Of a DNA stretch of 64,000 nucleotides, positions 1-9,173 are shown piece after piece. The stretch's first letter is position 1, and each line of letters starts with the position of its first letter. A program made the translations under genes and the position numbers. This DNA is from Methylomonas sp. 11b (lineage in GTDB: Bacteria; Pseudomonadota; Gammaproteobacteria; Methylococcales; Methylomonadaceae). A model generated the notes under the pieces. The model made no database searches, had not been told where the DNA came from, and was given only the letters and a program-made list of their open reading frames with translations. The stretch lies in assembly GCF_000515215.1 (NCBI RefSeq), contig NZ_KI911557.1:3095741-3159740 (forward strand), written 5' to 3'.

Positions 1-38
1 GTATCTCAAGCTCGCCGGCTACAGATAGGCCTCAAGTT

Positions 39-653
39 GTGATTCACATCGAGCCGCCGGCGGACACGGTATTCGGCAACGACATTTATGCAGACAACGA
101 AGCCATCTTTGTTGGCCGCTGCCTATTATTACCAGGATTTTTACTGTGGAGCTGGTTGCTGATTACCCCGGGCTTGGCCAGCAATGCGGTCGGCGAATCG
201 TTTCTGCACCTGGTCAATCTGCCGTTTCACGAAGCCGGCCATGTAATTTTCCGGCCCTTCGGGCAATTTATCACCTCGCTGGGCGGCACACTGGGACAAC
301 TCCTGATGCCGGCAATTTGCATGCTGACCTTATTGCTAAAAACCCGCGATCCTTTCGGGGCCGGCTTGTGTTTATGGTGGGTGGGCGAGAATTTTCTGGA
401 TATTGCGCCTTATATCAATGACGCGCGCGCCGGACAACTACCCTTGTTAGGCGGCAATTTCGGCCATTCCGCACCATACGGTTTTCACGATTGGGAATAT
501 TTGCTGACAGAATCCGGCCTGTTGGCGCAGGATCATACTCTGGCAAAACTATCCCAGTTGCTGGGGGCGATATTGATGATCGCTGCGCTGATAGTCTGCG
601 GCTACGTGCTGTTCAAACAACGGCAAGCGCTGACCGGGGCCAATCCGGACTAG
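39..653 (+). CDS. Membrane protein with an HEAGH motif
   Basis: This is a hydrophobic protein of about 204 residues with several membrane segments. An HEAGH sequence sits at residues 64-68, at the edge of a hydrophobic stretch. HExxH is the zinc-binding motif of membrane metalloproteases such as the M50 group, so a peptidase-like role is possible, but no second metal-ligand motif is recognisable and the protein is short for that family. A GTG at 39 is the first visible start. The frame stays open to the left edge of the window, so the true start may lie outside. The gene faces the next gene tail to tail. Function is unknown. Confidence 0.6.
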   Translation: MIHIEPPADTVFGNDIYADNEAIFVGRCLLLPGFLLWSWLLITPGLASNAVGESFLHLVNLPFHEAGHVIFRPFGQFITSLGGTLGQLLMPAICMLTLLLKTRDPFGAGLCLWWVGENFLDIAPYINDARAGQLPLLGGNFGHSAPYGFHDWEYLLTESGLLAQDHTLAKLSQLLGAILMIAALIVCGYVLFKQRQALTGANPD

Positions 654-677
654 GAGCGATTCATATCTCCCGAGAAT

Positions 678-1148
678 TTAACCCAACCACGCTTTAACTT
701 TCGCCTTCACCTGCGCTTTTACCTGTCGCGACCAACGGTAAATCTCGGTATCGACAATCTTGGCATGCGCCCATTGCAGCCAACCCATCACAGTGTGATA
801 AACAAAAGCGATAATCCCGAAGGTCAGTAACTGCGGTTTGGTCAATTTAAACACCCGCGCCACCAGCAAAGTACCCAGCAACTTGGCGAACACTTCCAGC
901 AAAATGCCCTGCAACAACAAGCCGTGCAACAGCAAAGACAAAGCTGCCAGATTAATAGGCGTAACAATCAGCACCGGAATTGTAAATGCCAGCAAAGCCA
1001 TGGCCGGCGAGGTTTGCGCCAACCAGCGCTCGACGCTTTCCAGCCTGAGCAGCAAAGCCAAATAATGACCGCAGGCCGACAGAAAATCCCACAACCATTC
1101 CTCAATGATCAGCAGGATAGCCAGCAGGGTAAGCAGGAGTTTTTTCAT
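678..1148 (-). CDS. Hypothetical membrane protein
   Basis: A 156-residue protein with an N-terminal hydrophobic helix, two or three further membrane helices (about residues 45-105) and a basic, Lys/Ala-rich amphipathic C-terminus (repeated KAQVKAKVKA). The start is an ATG at 1148 followed by Lys-Lys, as in many inner-membrane proteins, but no strong ribosome binding site precedes it. It lies 66 bases downstream of the zinc-ribbon gene on the same strand and may be the last gene of the chaperone operon. I do not recognise the family. Confidence 0.6.
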   Translation of the reverse strand: MKKLLLTLLAILLIIEEWLWDFLSACGHYLALLLRLESVERWLAQTSPAMALLAFTIPVLIVTPINLAALSLLLHGLLLQGILLEVFAKLLGTLLVARVFKLTKPQLLTFGIIAFVYHTVMGWLQWAHAKIVDTEIYRWSRQVKAQVKAKVKAWLG

Positions 1149-1214
1149 GGTGATCTACCGAAAGTTAAACGCAAGGCACGTTAGCTTAGCGAGGCCCGGC
1201 CGCAACACGCACCG

Positions 1215-1622
1215 CTAATCACTACTGGAATTTGCCGCCGATTTAACCGACAGATGGCCTATCATCTCGTCAAACCGGCGTAAGGTTTCGTTCTGACCTT
1301 CCAACATTTGTAAATGGCCTAGAATATCGCGCGCTTCCGGCCAGCGTTGCTGCGCTACAGTATCATAAAGCGTCCGATATAGGCGCTGAACCAAAAAGCC
1401 TCTAAGCAGCTTGGCGGCTGGGGTTTGCTTGAAACTCAAGGAGCGCAACACGGCCGGCACCGCCAAATCCAACCGGCCGGCCTCCGCGCTTTGTAAGGAC
1501 ACGCTCAGCCACTGCTGAGCTACTCGTTCGCTCCGAACAATTTGCTTCAGCTCGGCACCGCAACGTGGGCAGAGCGTGGCCGCCCCGAGCCGGGCATTGC
1601 AGGCCGGGCAGCGCTGTATCAC
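1215..1622 (-). CDS. Zinc-ribbon protein at the end of the Hsp70-like operon
   Basis: The chosen start is a GTG at 1622 that overlaps the TGA of the upstream dnaK-like gene by four bases (GTGA), giving 135 residues. A longer in-frame extension to 1700 would lie entirely inside dnaK and is unlikely. The N-terminus has a C4 zinc ribbon (CPAC...CPRC, about residues 5-23), and the rest is predicted helical. The tight overlap implies translational coupling with the chaperone. The role is unknown; a client-binding or adaptor function is inference from the context only. Confidence 0.7.
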   Translation of the reverse strand: MIQRCPACNARLGAATLCPRCGAELKQIVRSERVAQQWLSVSLQSAEAGRLDLAVPAVLRSLSFKQTPAAKLLRGFLVQRLYRTLYDTVAQQRWPEARDILGHLQMLEGQNETLRRFDEMIGHLSVKSAANSSSD

Positions 1623-3355
1623 GATTCCAGGTAGTAGATGATGTCGTTCAAGCGCTCGACCGGCACGCTTAGCCCGGCCTCGTCGCCGTTTTCCAGACAA
1701 GTCGAGATGGTTTCGATTAAATCGACCATGTCTTCCTTGTCTTCGGCGGAGACGGTTTCGAACAGCGCTTCGGCTTTCTTGATCGCGTGACGGGCAGCGG
1801 CGACAGCAGGACTGTCCGCTACCTTTTCAGCTTCACCAGCAGTTTCGCCGAACAAGCCGTCGATACGCTGTTTGGCGCTACTGAGTTCTCCGCTATCGAA
1901 GCGGGAAATCGCGTTATTGATGGTGATGGCCTTTTCTTTGCCGGAGGCTTTTTCCCGCGCCGAGACGTGCAAGATGCCGTTCAAATCCAGGTCCAGCGTC
2001 AAGGTGATGATATTGCCGGCCGGCACATCCAACAAACCTTCGACCAAAAATTCGCCGATTTCGACGTTGTTCAGCGCATCCGGGTCCTCGCCTTGAAAAA
2101 TCCGCACATTCACTTCGCGTTGATTGTCGTGATAGGTCTCGAAAGCTTCCGCCTTGCGTACCGGCAACACGCTGTTTTTATGAATGATGGGCACGAACTG
2201 ATAGGGATACGGCAGGCCGTCCAGATAACCGACCGCGCAGGTGCCGAAGGTATACGGCGTTACGTCGACCAATACCGTGCCGATGTCCTCGCCGTTGATC
2301 ATCGCCGCCTGCATCGCTGCGCCCATCGCCACGCAAAGATCGGGATCGACTTCGCCGTGCGGTTCGAAACCGAATTCATCGAAAAGGCGCTCGCGGATAC
2401 ACGGCGTGCGCGTCGATCCGCCGACCAGAATGATTTCGTCGATGTCGGACGCGGTGAGCTTGGCACCCTTCAGCGCAATGTGGATCGCGTCCATGGTGGC
2501 GTTGATATGGTCCGCGATCAGGTCTTCGTAGTCCGAGCGCGCCAACTCCATCGTCAAATGCAGCGGCGTGCCTTGGCGTTCCAGCAAATATTCTTCCTCT
2601 ATCGTCGCAAACGGCTCGTCGGACAAGACCAGTTTCGCCTGTTCCGCCGCCCGCACGATGCGCGCCATCGCCTTGCCGTGCGGCTCGACTTCGATACCGA
2701 ATTGCTCGCGAATATGCGCCAGGATGCGATCGACGATCAACTGGTCGAAATCGTCGCCGCCCAGATGATTATCGCCATGGCTGGCCAGCACCTCGACGAC
2801 ACCGCTCTGCACGTTGACCACCGACACGTCGAAGGTGCCACCGCCCAAGTCGTAGACCAGCATGCGCTTGGCTTCGTCCTGGCCGGCACCGTACACCAAG
2901 GCCGCCGCAGTCGGTTCGTTGATCATCCGCACCACTTCCAGCCCGGCGATTTCCCCGGCTTCGCGGATGGCCTGGCGCTGGGCGTCGGAAAAATAGGCCG
3001 GTACGGTAATAACCGCCTTGGAGATCGACCGACCGACGTACTGTTCGGCAATGCCTTTCAAGCGTTTCAGAATGATCGCGGAAATTTCCTGCGGCGTGTA
3101 CGACTGACCGGCCATCGTGACTCGCGTATCCTGCCCCATCAAGCGTTTAATCGACTTGACCGTGCGCTCCGGGTAAATCAGATATTGGTTGCGTGCGCTG
3201 GTGCCGACCAGAATCTCGCCGTTATCGTCGAGTCCGACGAAAGACGGCAAGATCTTGTTGCCGTTGTCGGCGATCACAGTGACTTTGCCGTTTTCGACGA
3301 TAGCTACTTCTGAATTGGTGGTCCCTAGATCGATACCGATGATGATGTCATTCAT
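1619..3355 (-). CDS. Non-canonical Hsp70 (DnaK/HscC-like) chaperone
   Basis: An ATP-dependent Hsp70 chaperone of 578 residues, shorter than housekeeping DnaK (about 640). It starts with the phosphate-1 motif DLGTTNS at residues 9-15, has the connecting segment YFSDAQR and NEPTAAA, then DLGGGTFDVSV and the adenosine-binding GGSTRTP. The interdomain linker is DVTPYTFG near residue 363. The substrate domain is present but the helical lid is short and lacks the usual acidic EEVKD-like tail. It sits in an operon with its own TPR protein, J protein and GrpE, all overlapping or nearly so. This suggests a dedicated machine rather than the general heat-shock DnaK. The closest familiar relatives are HscC-type Hsp70s. 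Confidence 0.92.
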   Translation of the reverse strand: MNDIIIGIDLGTTNSEVAIVENGKVTVIADNGNKILPSFVGLDDNGEILVGTSARNQYLIYPERTVKSIKRLMGQDTRVTMAGQSYTPQEISAIILKRLKGIAEQYVGRSISKAVITVPAYFSDAQRQAIREAGEIAGLEVVRMINEPTAAALVYGAGQDEAKRMLVYDLGGGTFDVSVVNVQSGVVEVLASHGDNHLGGDDFDQLIVDRILAHIREQFGIEVEPHGKAMARIVRAAEQAKLVLSDEPFATIEEEYLLERQGTPLHLTMELARSDYEDLIADHINATMDAIHIALKGAKLTASDIDEIILVGGSTRTPCIRERLFDEFGFEPHGEVDPDLCVAMGAAMQAAMINGEDIGTVLVDVTPYTFGTCAVGYLDGLPYPYQFVPIIHKNSVLPVRKAEAFETYHDNQREVNVRIFQGEDPDALNNVEIGEFLVEGLLDVPAGNIITLTLDLDLNGILHVSAREKASGKEKAITINNAISRFDSGELSSAKQRIDGLFGETAGEAEKVADSPAVAAARHAIKKAEALFETVSAEDKEDMVDLIETISTCLENGDEAGLSVPVERLNDIIYYLES

Positions 3356-3372
3356 ATGCGTTCCCTGAATAC

Positions 3373-4023
3373 TTAAAGTTTATTGACCTTGACTTCCGCC
3401 AAACGCAGTACCTGATCTTCGATTAAAAAGCCCTTGCGCAGTTCTTCGAGAACGACGGCGTTTTCCTGCGTAGGATCGTTGCCGACGGCGATGGTCGTCA
3501 TCGTTTGCGCATCGAACGGCTTTCCGACGCAATCGATGGCAAACACCCACCGGCGTTGCAGCATTTGTTCCAGGCGCTTCAAGGTGATTTCCTGGCCTTC
3601 GCCAATGCTGGCGACGAAGCGCACGTCCTGCTGTTTGGAATGCCGGAACAAACCATCGACCGGCCGATAATTTTGCAAGGCCCGATAGCCGGCATCGAGC
3701 CGGTCGTAAATATCCAGCCATTCCAGCAGCATAGCCCGCTCGACGTCTCGGCGTTGTTGTTGCAGGCGTTCGTTGGCTTTCGCCAGTTCGCCAGCCAGAG
3801 CTTGGTTGTCGGCTTTCAAGGTTTCGACGGCATCGCTCAAGCTGTCCAGCGTGGCCTTGAATTGCCGCGACTCGGCCTTGACTTCGGTTTTCAGGCCGGC
3901 CAGATCGCTGAATAACGCGGTCAAATCCGGTTGGTCGACCGAGGTCAAATGGGCAAAATCGGTTTCCTGTAGATAGTGCTGCAAGGCTGCCAGCAATTCG
4001 TCTTGCGGGGTTTCCGTGGTCAT
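3373..4023 (-). CDS. GrpE-like nucleotide exchange factor
   Basis: A 216-residue protein with a long coiled-coil region (about residues 40-100) followed by a beta domain ending in motifs typical of GrpE (DAQTMTTIAV, then VVLEELRKGFLIEDQVLR). GrpE dimers release ADP from Hsp70. The start ATG overlaps the stop of the upstream J-protein gene by four bases (ATGA), and dnaK-like follows after a short gap. The sequence is divergent from housekeeping GrpE, consistent with partner-specific pairing with the adjacent Hsp70. Confidence 0.85.
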   Translation of the reverse strand: MTTETPQDELLAALQHYLQETDFAHLTSVDQPDLTALFSDLAGLKTEVKAESRQFKATLDSLSDAVETLKADNQALAGELAKANERLQQQRRDVERAMLLEWLDIYDRLDAGYRALQNYRPVDGLFRHSKQQDVRFVASIGEGQEITLKRLEQMLQRRWVFAIDCVGKPFDAQTMTTIAVGNDPTQENAVVLEELRKGFLIEDQVLRLAEVKVNKL

Positions 4024-4355
4024 GATGGCGTTTTAGCGAGTTTGGCGAGCGGTTTTTCGATGGAAATCGTGCTCAACAGTTTTAAAAAGTCGTCCGCAGC
4101 CATCGGCCCAATGGCATCGTCTCGGCTAAAGGCTTGCTCTAGCAGCGCATCGAATTGGACGCTGGGAACATGAAATAGTGCGTGGCGCAGGCGGCAGTCT
4201 TCGTCCTTGATCGCATCGTAGGCATCTTGAATCTGCCGAAAGCGCGCGGGATCGCGGTCGGGCGGATTGTCCTTGACCCGCTGCAAATAGGCTTGTTTGA
4301 TGTCGGCGTCGGCGGCCTGTTCGGACACACCCAGAATACGGTACGGTGAAATCAT
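4020..4355 (-). CDS. J-domain protein with PPD in place of HPD
   Basis: A 111-residue protein whose first 60 residues form a J domain: PYRILGV, helix II QAYLQRVK, then helix III FRQIQDAYDAI. The tripeptide that in J proteins is HPD and is needed to stimulate Hsp70 ATP hydrolysis reads PPD here (residues 31-33, within NPPDRDP). No glycine-rich or zinc-finger region follows, so this is a class III J protein. It lies six bases after the TPR gene and overlaps the GrpE-like gene. The changed motif suggests altered or weakened ATPase stimulation, unless the family compensates elsewhere. Confidence 0.85.
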   Translation of the reverse strand: MISPYRILGVSEQAADADIKQAYLQRVKDNPPDRDPARFRQIQDAYDAIKDEDCRLRHALFHVPSVQFDALLEQAFSRDDAIGPMAADDFLKLLSTISIEKPLAKLAKTPS

Positions 4356-4361
4356 CGGTAC

Positions 4362-6851
4362 TCAATTGAAAGGCAATGAATATTGCGGGGAGTTATGCTC
4401 GAAACGCGCGAGGATGTCGTCGAAACCGACGCCGATCTCGATCTTAAGTTCCTCCGCGCCGGCGAGTATAGCCACCGACCAAAGGAAATCCTGGTTCATA
4501 AACAAGATCGCCAGCCGTTGCTGGCCGAGCTGTTCGCCATATTCACGCATAATTTGGGCGGTGAAAAAATCGGGGCCGCGCTTGCGTATGATTTCCTCGA
4601 TTTTCTTTTCGATGCGCTTGAACATGGCATCCGGAATGGGGCCGAACAAATCCTCTATCGGATCGTCGCTGATGGGCGGCTGGTCGAAGTCCTCAGCTTC
4701 ATCTTCGAGCGGCTCGGGAGCGCCGCTGGCCCGCTCAAGCAGGCGCTCGATCAACCCGGCAGTCTTATTGTCGTTATCCACCCGCGCGTCTTCCAAGGCG
4801 ATTTTCAAGCGGTATAAGCTCATGAAGTCCAAGTGGCTGGCATCGCCTTGGCATTCGGCCAACGTCCGGTAATACATCCAGGCTGGCGCGTGCCGGCGGG
4901 CCTGAGCTGCTTTGGCGCAGTGCTTCAATAGCTCGAAATGACCGATGGCCTCCAAAGCCTGGCACCAGGATAACAATAACGCTTCGTGCTCCAACAGCCA
5001 TTCCACCGACTTTTTCAGCGGCGCTTTGACTTTATCCAAGGCTTTGAACAACAAGCTTCTATCGTCCAATTGCTCATCGTAATAATCGAGCGACGCGATC
5101 AGCCGCTGCAATTGCGGGGCTGACAGCAGATAGTCCTTAAACGCCGGCAGCGCGCGGCTAATCCCCTGCGTCGGCAGCTCCAATAGACCGGCTTCGATCT
5201 GCGCCTGAAAATGCATGTTGACCGGATCGTCATGCAAAGTAGCCAAAGTATCGACGATACGTTGCAAGCCCTGGGCTTTGTCCTCGGCCTGCCACAGGTA
5301 AAAACCGCGCAACAGTTCAGCCTGGCGGCGCAGACTTTTATCGATGGTCAATTGTTCGGCCGCTTGAATTTCCTTTTCCACTAAATGAAATTTCTCGGCT
5401 TTCACCAAGCGGCGGGCATGGGCCATGTGATTCGCAAACAACAAGTGTTTAGCCAAAGTATTCACTGGATCGATCTGCAACAAAGCTTTGGCATACGCCG
5501 CAGCTTTTTTAAAGGCTTTTCTGGCCGCAGCGGATTTGGCCGCCCGCACCAGCAAATCGCTATCGTTGGGGAAACGTTGCAGACCGCGCTCCAACCAGTA
5601 TGCGTACTGAGCCATGTTTGGCCGCTGTTCCTGATAAATCGTTAGCAGCTTCAGGTAACTTTGCCGGTCGTCCGGGTCGTATTCCAGGCCGTCGGCCAAC
5701 ATAGCCGCCGCTTCGGCGGAATAGGCCTTGTCGGCCATATGCCTGAGGATCAACGCAATTTTTCGGTCGTTGGCCGGCCGGTCTTGTTTCAGTATATCGA
5801 TGCAGCGCTGCCAAAAAAAACCGGCGTCGTAGCTGTTTTCGGCTTGCTCGTGCAATAAGGCCTGCACGCGGTTTTCCTCGAACGGGTCCTTGCTGGCGAA
5901 GTGTTTGAAGTAGTCTTTTTCGCCGCCCGGATACTCGGCCAGCGCTCCCAAGCAATAGGCTTGCGCGGCATCGACGCCGAATACGTCGCGATATTGCAAA
6001 ACCAGATTAAAGCGAGTTTTGGCGTCCAACTCGCCGCTGTGCTTGATCAGCGTTTCCAGTAACTGAGCTTGGCGGACGCTGAGACCTTTGGCCTGAGCAA
6101 CGATGCGGCGTTGATTGTGCTCCAGGCCCGACAAGCTGGCGACGAAGTCCGCGCCGGATTGTCGGTAAGCCAAGCAGGCCTTAGCCAGCGGTTGATAGGG
6201 CGATTCGTCGGGGATCTTGGCTAACAGAGCCGGCGCTTGCTCGTTGTCCGCAACAGCCAGCAGTTGCGCTTTCAGCAGGGTACGCAAATCGCGAAACGCC
6301 GAACGGAACGGCAGTTGTTTCAGAGCCTGCTCGCCACGTTCCCGCTCGCCGTTACGATATGCCGCGAGCGCTGCGACTACCCATTCCCAATGTTTGAGCA
6401 GGGCGGAATCCTTGGGCAAATGCGGCAATAGTTCGGTACTACCGGAAACAAGCAACGCTCCCAGATATACCGAAAGCGTCGGAAACTCTTCATCCAACTG
6501 CCGCGCGTTGAAGCCATCCAGCGCCGCATAGGCTTTGCGCTCGTTTTTGCCGGCCATCAGCCATAGCACGTAAACATGCTGTGCTTGCAGCGGCATTTGC
6601 GCCTGAGCCGCGTAATTCTCCCAAAGCACGCAGGCTTCCTTGAACATGCCCTTGCCGGCCATCGCCCAGGCTCTTTGCAAATAGCAATCGGCCAAGCAAC
6701 GTTGGGTTTCGGCGTCGTTCGATTGTTTTAACAATTCCTTGAATAAATCGCTCGCCTCCTTATAGCGCCCGGCGGCATAGTGCGCCCTGGCTTTTTCCGG
6801 TAAGGTCGATTCGGAGATCGCGGCGGAAATTTTCTGGATGATTTTTTTCAT
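4362..6851 (-). CDS. TPR-repeat protein heading the Hsp70-like operon
   Basis: A large (829 residues) helical protein with no signal peptide. Residues 20-60 (ARAHYAAGRYKEASDLFKELL) are a clear TPR, and degenerate TPR-like helix pairs continue through most of the chain. An acidic stretch (about residues 735-755) precedes a C-terminal domain. It is the first gene of the TPR / J / GrpE / Hsp70 / zinc-ribbon operon. A TATAAT on the minus strand (6887-6892) lies about 36 bases upstream of the ATG, without an obvious -35. TPR scaffolds often bind Hsp70 tails or recruit clients; that this one does so is inference. Confidence 0.8.
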   Translation of the reverse strand: MKKIIQKISAAISESTLPEKARAHYAAGRYKEASDLFKELLKQSNDAETQRCLADCYLQRAWAMAGKGMFKEACVLWENYAAQAQMPLQAQHVYVLWLMAGKNERKAYAALDGFNARQLDEEFPTLSVYLGALLVSGSTELLPHLPKDSALLKHWEWVVAALAAYRNGERERGEQALKQLPFRSAFRDLRTLLKAQLLAVADNEQAPALLAKIPDESPYQPLAKACLAYRQSGADFVASLSGLEHNQRRIVAQAKGLSVRQAQLLETLIKHSGELDAKTRFNLVLQYRDVFGVDAAQAYCLGALAEYPGGEKDYFKHFASKDPFEENRVQALLHEQAENSYDAGFFWQRCIDILKQDRPANDRKIALILRHMADKAYSAEAAAMLADGLEYDPDDRQSYLKLLTIYQEQRPNMAQYAYWLERGLQRFPNDSDLLVRAAKSAAARKAFKKAAAYAKALLQIDPVNTLAKHLLFANHMAHARRLVKAEKFHLVEKEIQAAEQLTIDKSLRRQAELLRGFYLWQAEDKAQGLQRIVDTLATLHDDPVNMHFQAQIEAGLLELPTQGISRALPAFKDYLLSAPQLQRLIASLDYYDEQLDDRSLLFKALDKVKAPLKKSVEWLLEHEALLLSWCQALEAIGHFELLKHCAKAAQARRHAPAWMYYRTLAECQGDASHLDFMSLYRLKIALEDARVDNDNKTAGLIERLLERASGAPEPLEDEAEDFDQPPISDDPIEDLFGPIPDAMFKRIEKKIEEIIRKRGPDFFTAQIMREYGEQLGQQRLAILFMNQDFLWSVAILAGAEELKIEIGVGFDDILARFEHNSPQYSLPFN

Positions 6852-6969
6852 GGCTGTTTCGGGATTAGCCGATACTTCAAAAAGGCATTATAAAACAGCA
6901 CCGGGATATACCACCTCTTAAGCTTTCTTACCCAGAATTCCATTCGATCCGAATTTTCTTGATTGGCTA

Positions 6970-6994
6970 CTCGTGAACCATAGATGTTCACGAG
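6970..6994. repeat. Perfect inverted repeat upstream of the chaperone operon
   Basis: CTCGTGAAC and GTTCACGAG form a 9-bp perfect palindromic stem with a 7-base loop, about 120 bases upstream of the TPR gene. No T tract follows on either strand, so it does not look like an intrinsic terminator. It could be an operator or part of the flank of the group II intron target. Confidence 0.4.
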
Positions 6995-7187
6995 CTATTG
7001 GATGTTAAGGGGAAGACCTTGTGAACCGGCTATGTGCCGAACTGACTTCTTTCAGAACCGAACCAACAAAATCGGTAGAGTCGAGATGTGGCGCGGTAGC
7101 ATTAGATTTGGCTTGCTGTTGCCGTCCCTTTCGTTTGACGGTGTCCTAATAGCCTTGCCTTAACCCCGTTTCCACACCCCGCTCATC

Positions 7188-7220
7188 GAACCGGACTGGC
7201 AGATTTCCCGCATCCGGCTC
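7188..7220 (-). ncRNA. Group II intron domain V
   Basis: On the minus strand the RNA starts GAGCCGGA and ends UCCGGUUC, which pair. The inner helix GCGG/CUGC is closed by a GAAA-type loop, with the expected two-base bulge between. This is the catalytic core hairpin of group II introns. Confidence 0.85.
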
Positions 7221-7232
7221 TCGGACAAAATA

Positions 7233-8582
7233 TCACGCGTTCGCCCACGGTTCGTCACACCCCAAGCGGCTTAGGCGTATCAAACCAAGAGTCTGATAGA
7301 GGTACGGAAGTGGATAGCCTCCGCCTGATCGCTTTCTTACCTTATACTTGTTGCGTAACCACCGACGCAACCGCGCTGCCGTGTAATTATCCAGCGCACG
7401 ATAGGCGCGATTGAAGGTTCCTACCTTAAAATAGTTTGCCCAACCGCGTAGCATGCGATTCAATTTATAGATCAGCAACGTGGTGTCATGCCACGCCATT
7501 GAATAGGCCGTCAAGGCATGGATCTTTTCGACCATGCGCCTGATGCTTTTCTTCGATGGCCGGAAGCCCAAATAGACCTTACCGTTTTGCGGCCGATACT
7601 GCAGGCCAAATGTGTAACCCAGAAAGTCGAACTCATCTTCCAACACATTACAGACTCGCGTTTTATCCTCGTTTACCGTCAGCTTGATTTGCCCCATGAC
7701 CTTGCGCATCCATTGCAATGCTTCTTCGGCTTTACCTCGTCGGCACAAGATCACTAGGTCATCGGCATAGGTGACAATCCGACTGCCGAGCCGCTGTTCC
7801 AGGCCCAGTTTCTTCCACGCCAGCACAAACCGTCGCATGTACAAATTCGACAGCAGCGGTGAGATAGGCGATCCCTGTGGAATACCACACCGATGATCTT
7901 TGGCCTCGGTTGTGCGCTTCGTCCGTCCTCGCTTATCGGTTTCCTCTACCGGACATTCCAGCCACATCGTGATCAGATGCAGCACACGCCGATCCACAAT
8001 CCGGCGTGCTACCGACTTGAGTAGCTCGGCATGGGGTATTGTCCCAAAGTAATCTGCAAGGTCGGCATCGACGACATCCGGGTGACCGTGATAGAGATGA
8101 TCCTTCACCTCGATCACCGCCTGTTGAGCATTGCGGCCCGAACGGTAAGCATACTGCTCGTCCGGCAGATCGGCTTCGAAGATCGGTTCTATTACCAGCA
8201 TGGCTGCCGTCATACAGACCCGGTCTCGTAGCGTCGATAGACCTAGCGGCCTCAGTTTGCCATTCGGCTTGGGGATGTAGACTCGTCTGATGGGATCTGG
8301 TCGATAAGTTTCCTCTCTGAGCGCAAGCGCCAGTTCACCAAGCCACCGCTCCACGCCATACGCTTCTATATCCGCAAAGCTCTGACCATCCACACCCGGT
8401 GCACCCTTGTTGGCGCGGCAGCAGGCATAGGCATGCGCCAAGATGTCTTCTCGGTATAGCTTGTCGTACAGCGCATAGAAGCGATAGTCAGTTTCAGCCT
8501 TCGCTTTTGCGTGTAACGCCATCTGTAGTTTCTGAACGCTTAACGGAGTTGATAGGTTGCCCAATCTCCTGTCCTTTTCCAC
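7233..8582 (-). CDS. ltrA: Group II intron reverse transcriptase/maturase
   Basis: A 449-residue RT-maturase. It has RT motifs in order: [20 protein letters not shown], the fingers/palm segment with [23 protein letters not shown], and the catalytic YADD at residues 272-275, followed by FLGYTF. The C-terminal maturase region ([15 protein letters not shown]) corresponds to the GIIM domain. It ends without an HNH endonuclease domain, so mobility would rely on nascent-strand priming rather than second-strand cleavage. The ORF is intact, which makes a recently active element plausible. Confidence 0.95.
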   Translation of the reverse strand: MEKDRRLGNLSTPLSVQKLQMALHAKAKAETDYRFYALYDKLYREDILAHAYACCRANKGAPGVDGQSFADIEAYGVERWLGELALALREETYRPDPIRRVYIPKPNGKLRPLGLSTLRDRVCMTAAMLVIEPIFEADLPDEQYAYRSGRNAQQAVIEVKDHLYHGHPDVVDADLADYFGTIPHAELLKSVARRIVDRRVLHLITMWLECPVEETDKRGRTKRTTEAKDHRCGIPQGSPISPLLSNLYMRRFVLAWKKLGLEQRLGSRIVTYADDLVILCRRGKAEEALQWMRKVMGQIKLTVNEDKTRVCNVLEDEFDFLGYTFGLQYRPQNGKVYLGFRPSKKSIRRMVEKIHALTAYSMAWHDTTLLIYKLNRMLRGWANYFKVGTFNRAYRALDNYTAARLRRWLRNKYKVRKRSGGGYPLPYLYQTLGLIRLSRLGCDEPWANA

Positions 8583-9173
8583 TTATTGCGTTGATTTTGA
8601 ACTAAGGCACCTTCCCTCCACCAGCATTACCCGGCTTCCTCGGTACTACAAGCCTCTCCGCCACCCTGCAGCGCCCGGCCTGTCCCTCACGGGCATCCGG
8701 TTGGTCATCGCTGGCCACGCCACAGGGCTTCCCGTGTTGCGTGCGCTTACCTTGTGTACATGCTGTCACCACTGCCCCGGCGCAGCGACTGGAAATACTC
8801 TTCGCTCGATTTCCCAGCCGTATCAGCCTTCCCCGAAAGGGTTGTCGGGTCGGCCTGCGCATCGACCTTTTCGAGGCTTGCTCGGTGTTCACTCACATTA
8901 CGGCCTGCACACTCGCTGAATCGCCTAAAGCGATCTCTTTACATCGGAGGCTCCAGCCACTTCGTTACCTCCATGACTGCTCCGATTGCTTCCGGCCGGA
9001 GCGATTTAGCCGGGTGGGTCTCTCACCCACTGGTAAAGCGCCGCCTTTGCACGGCGCACACCCTAACCGGCCAGTCAGTATGTCCGAAAGCAGTCATTAA
9101 TAATCAGCTGTTTTTCAGTTAAAATCAATATATCGATCAACGACTGACATCTAAAACTATTGAGTGAATTTAA

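Larger units (their letters stand above)
7135..9061 (-). mobile_element. Group II intron (minus strand)
   Basis: The intron RNA reads on the minus strand. A 5' end matching the GUGYG consensus lies at 9061-9059 (GTGTGCGCC; the exact first base is 9061 or 9059). The conserved domain V hairpin lies at 7220-7188, followed by a domain VI-like stem whose closing arms are GGUGU and ACACC (ending near 7140). The reverse transcriptase is in the domain IV position. The region 8583-9061 between the 5' end and the ORF holds the structured domains I-III and no other gene. The 3' boundary is not certain; it lies near 7135 but could be further downstream. The element sits between the chaperone operon and a small AT-rich gene pair. 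Confidence 0.85.

Noticed and set aside
1787..3313. A 508-codon open frame antisense to the Hsp70-like gene
   Set aside because: It mirrors the codon pattern of the conserved Hsp70 gene on the other strand, has no recognisable domain, and is a common artefact of high-GC codon usage.
8557..9122. Several overlapping ORFs of 66-122 codons between the RT gene and the small cassette
   Set aside because: They lie within the structured group II intron RNA (domains I-III), run on both strands and have no protein features.
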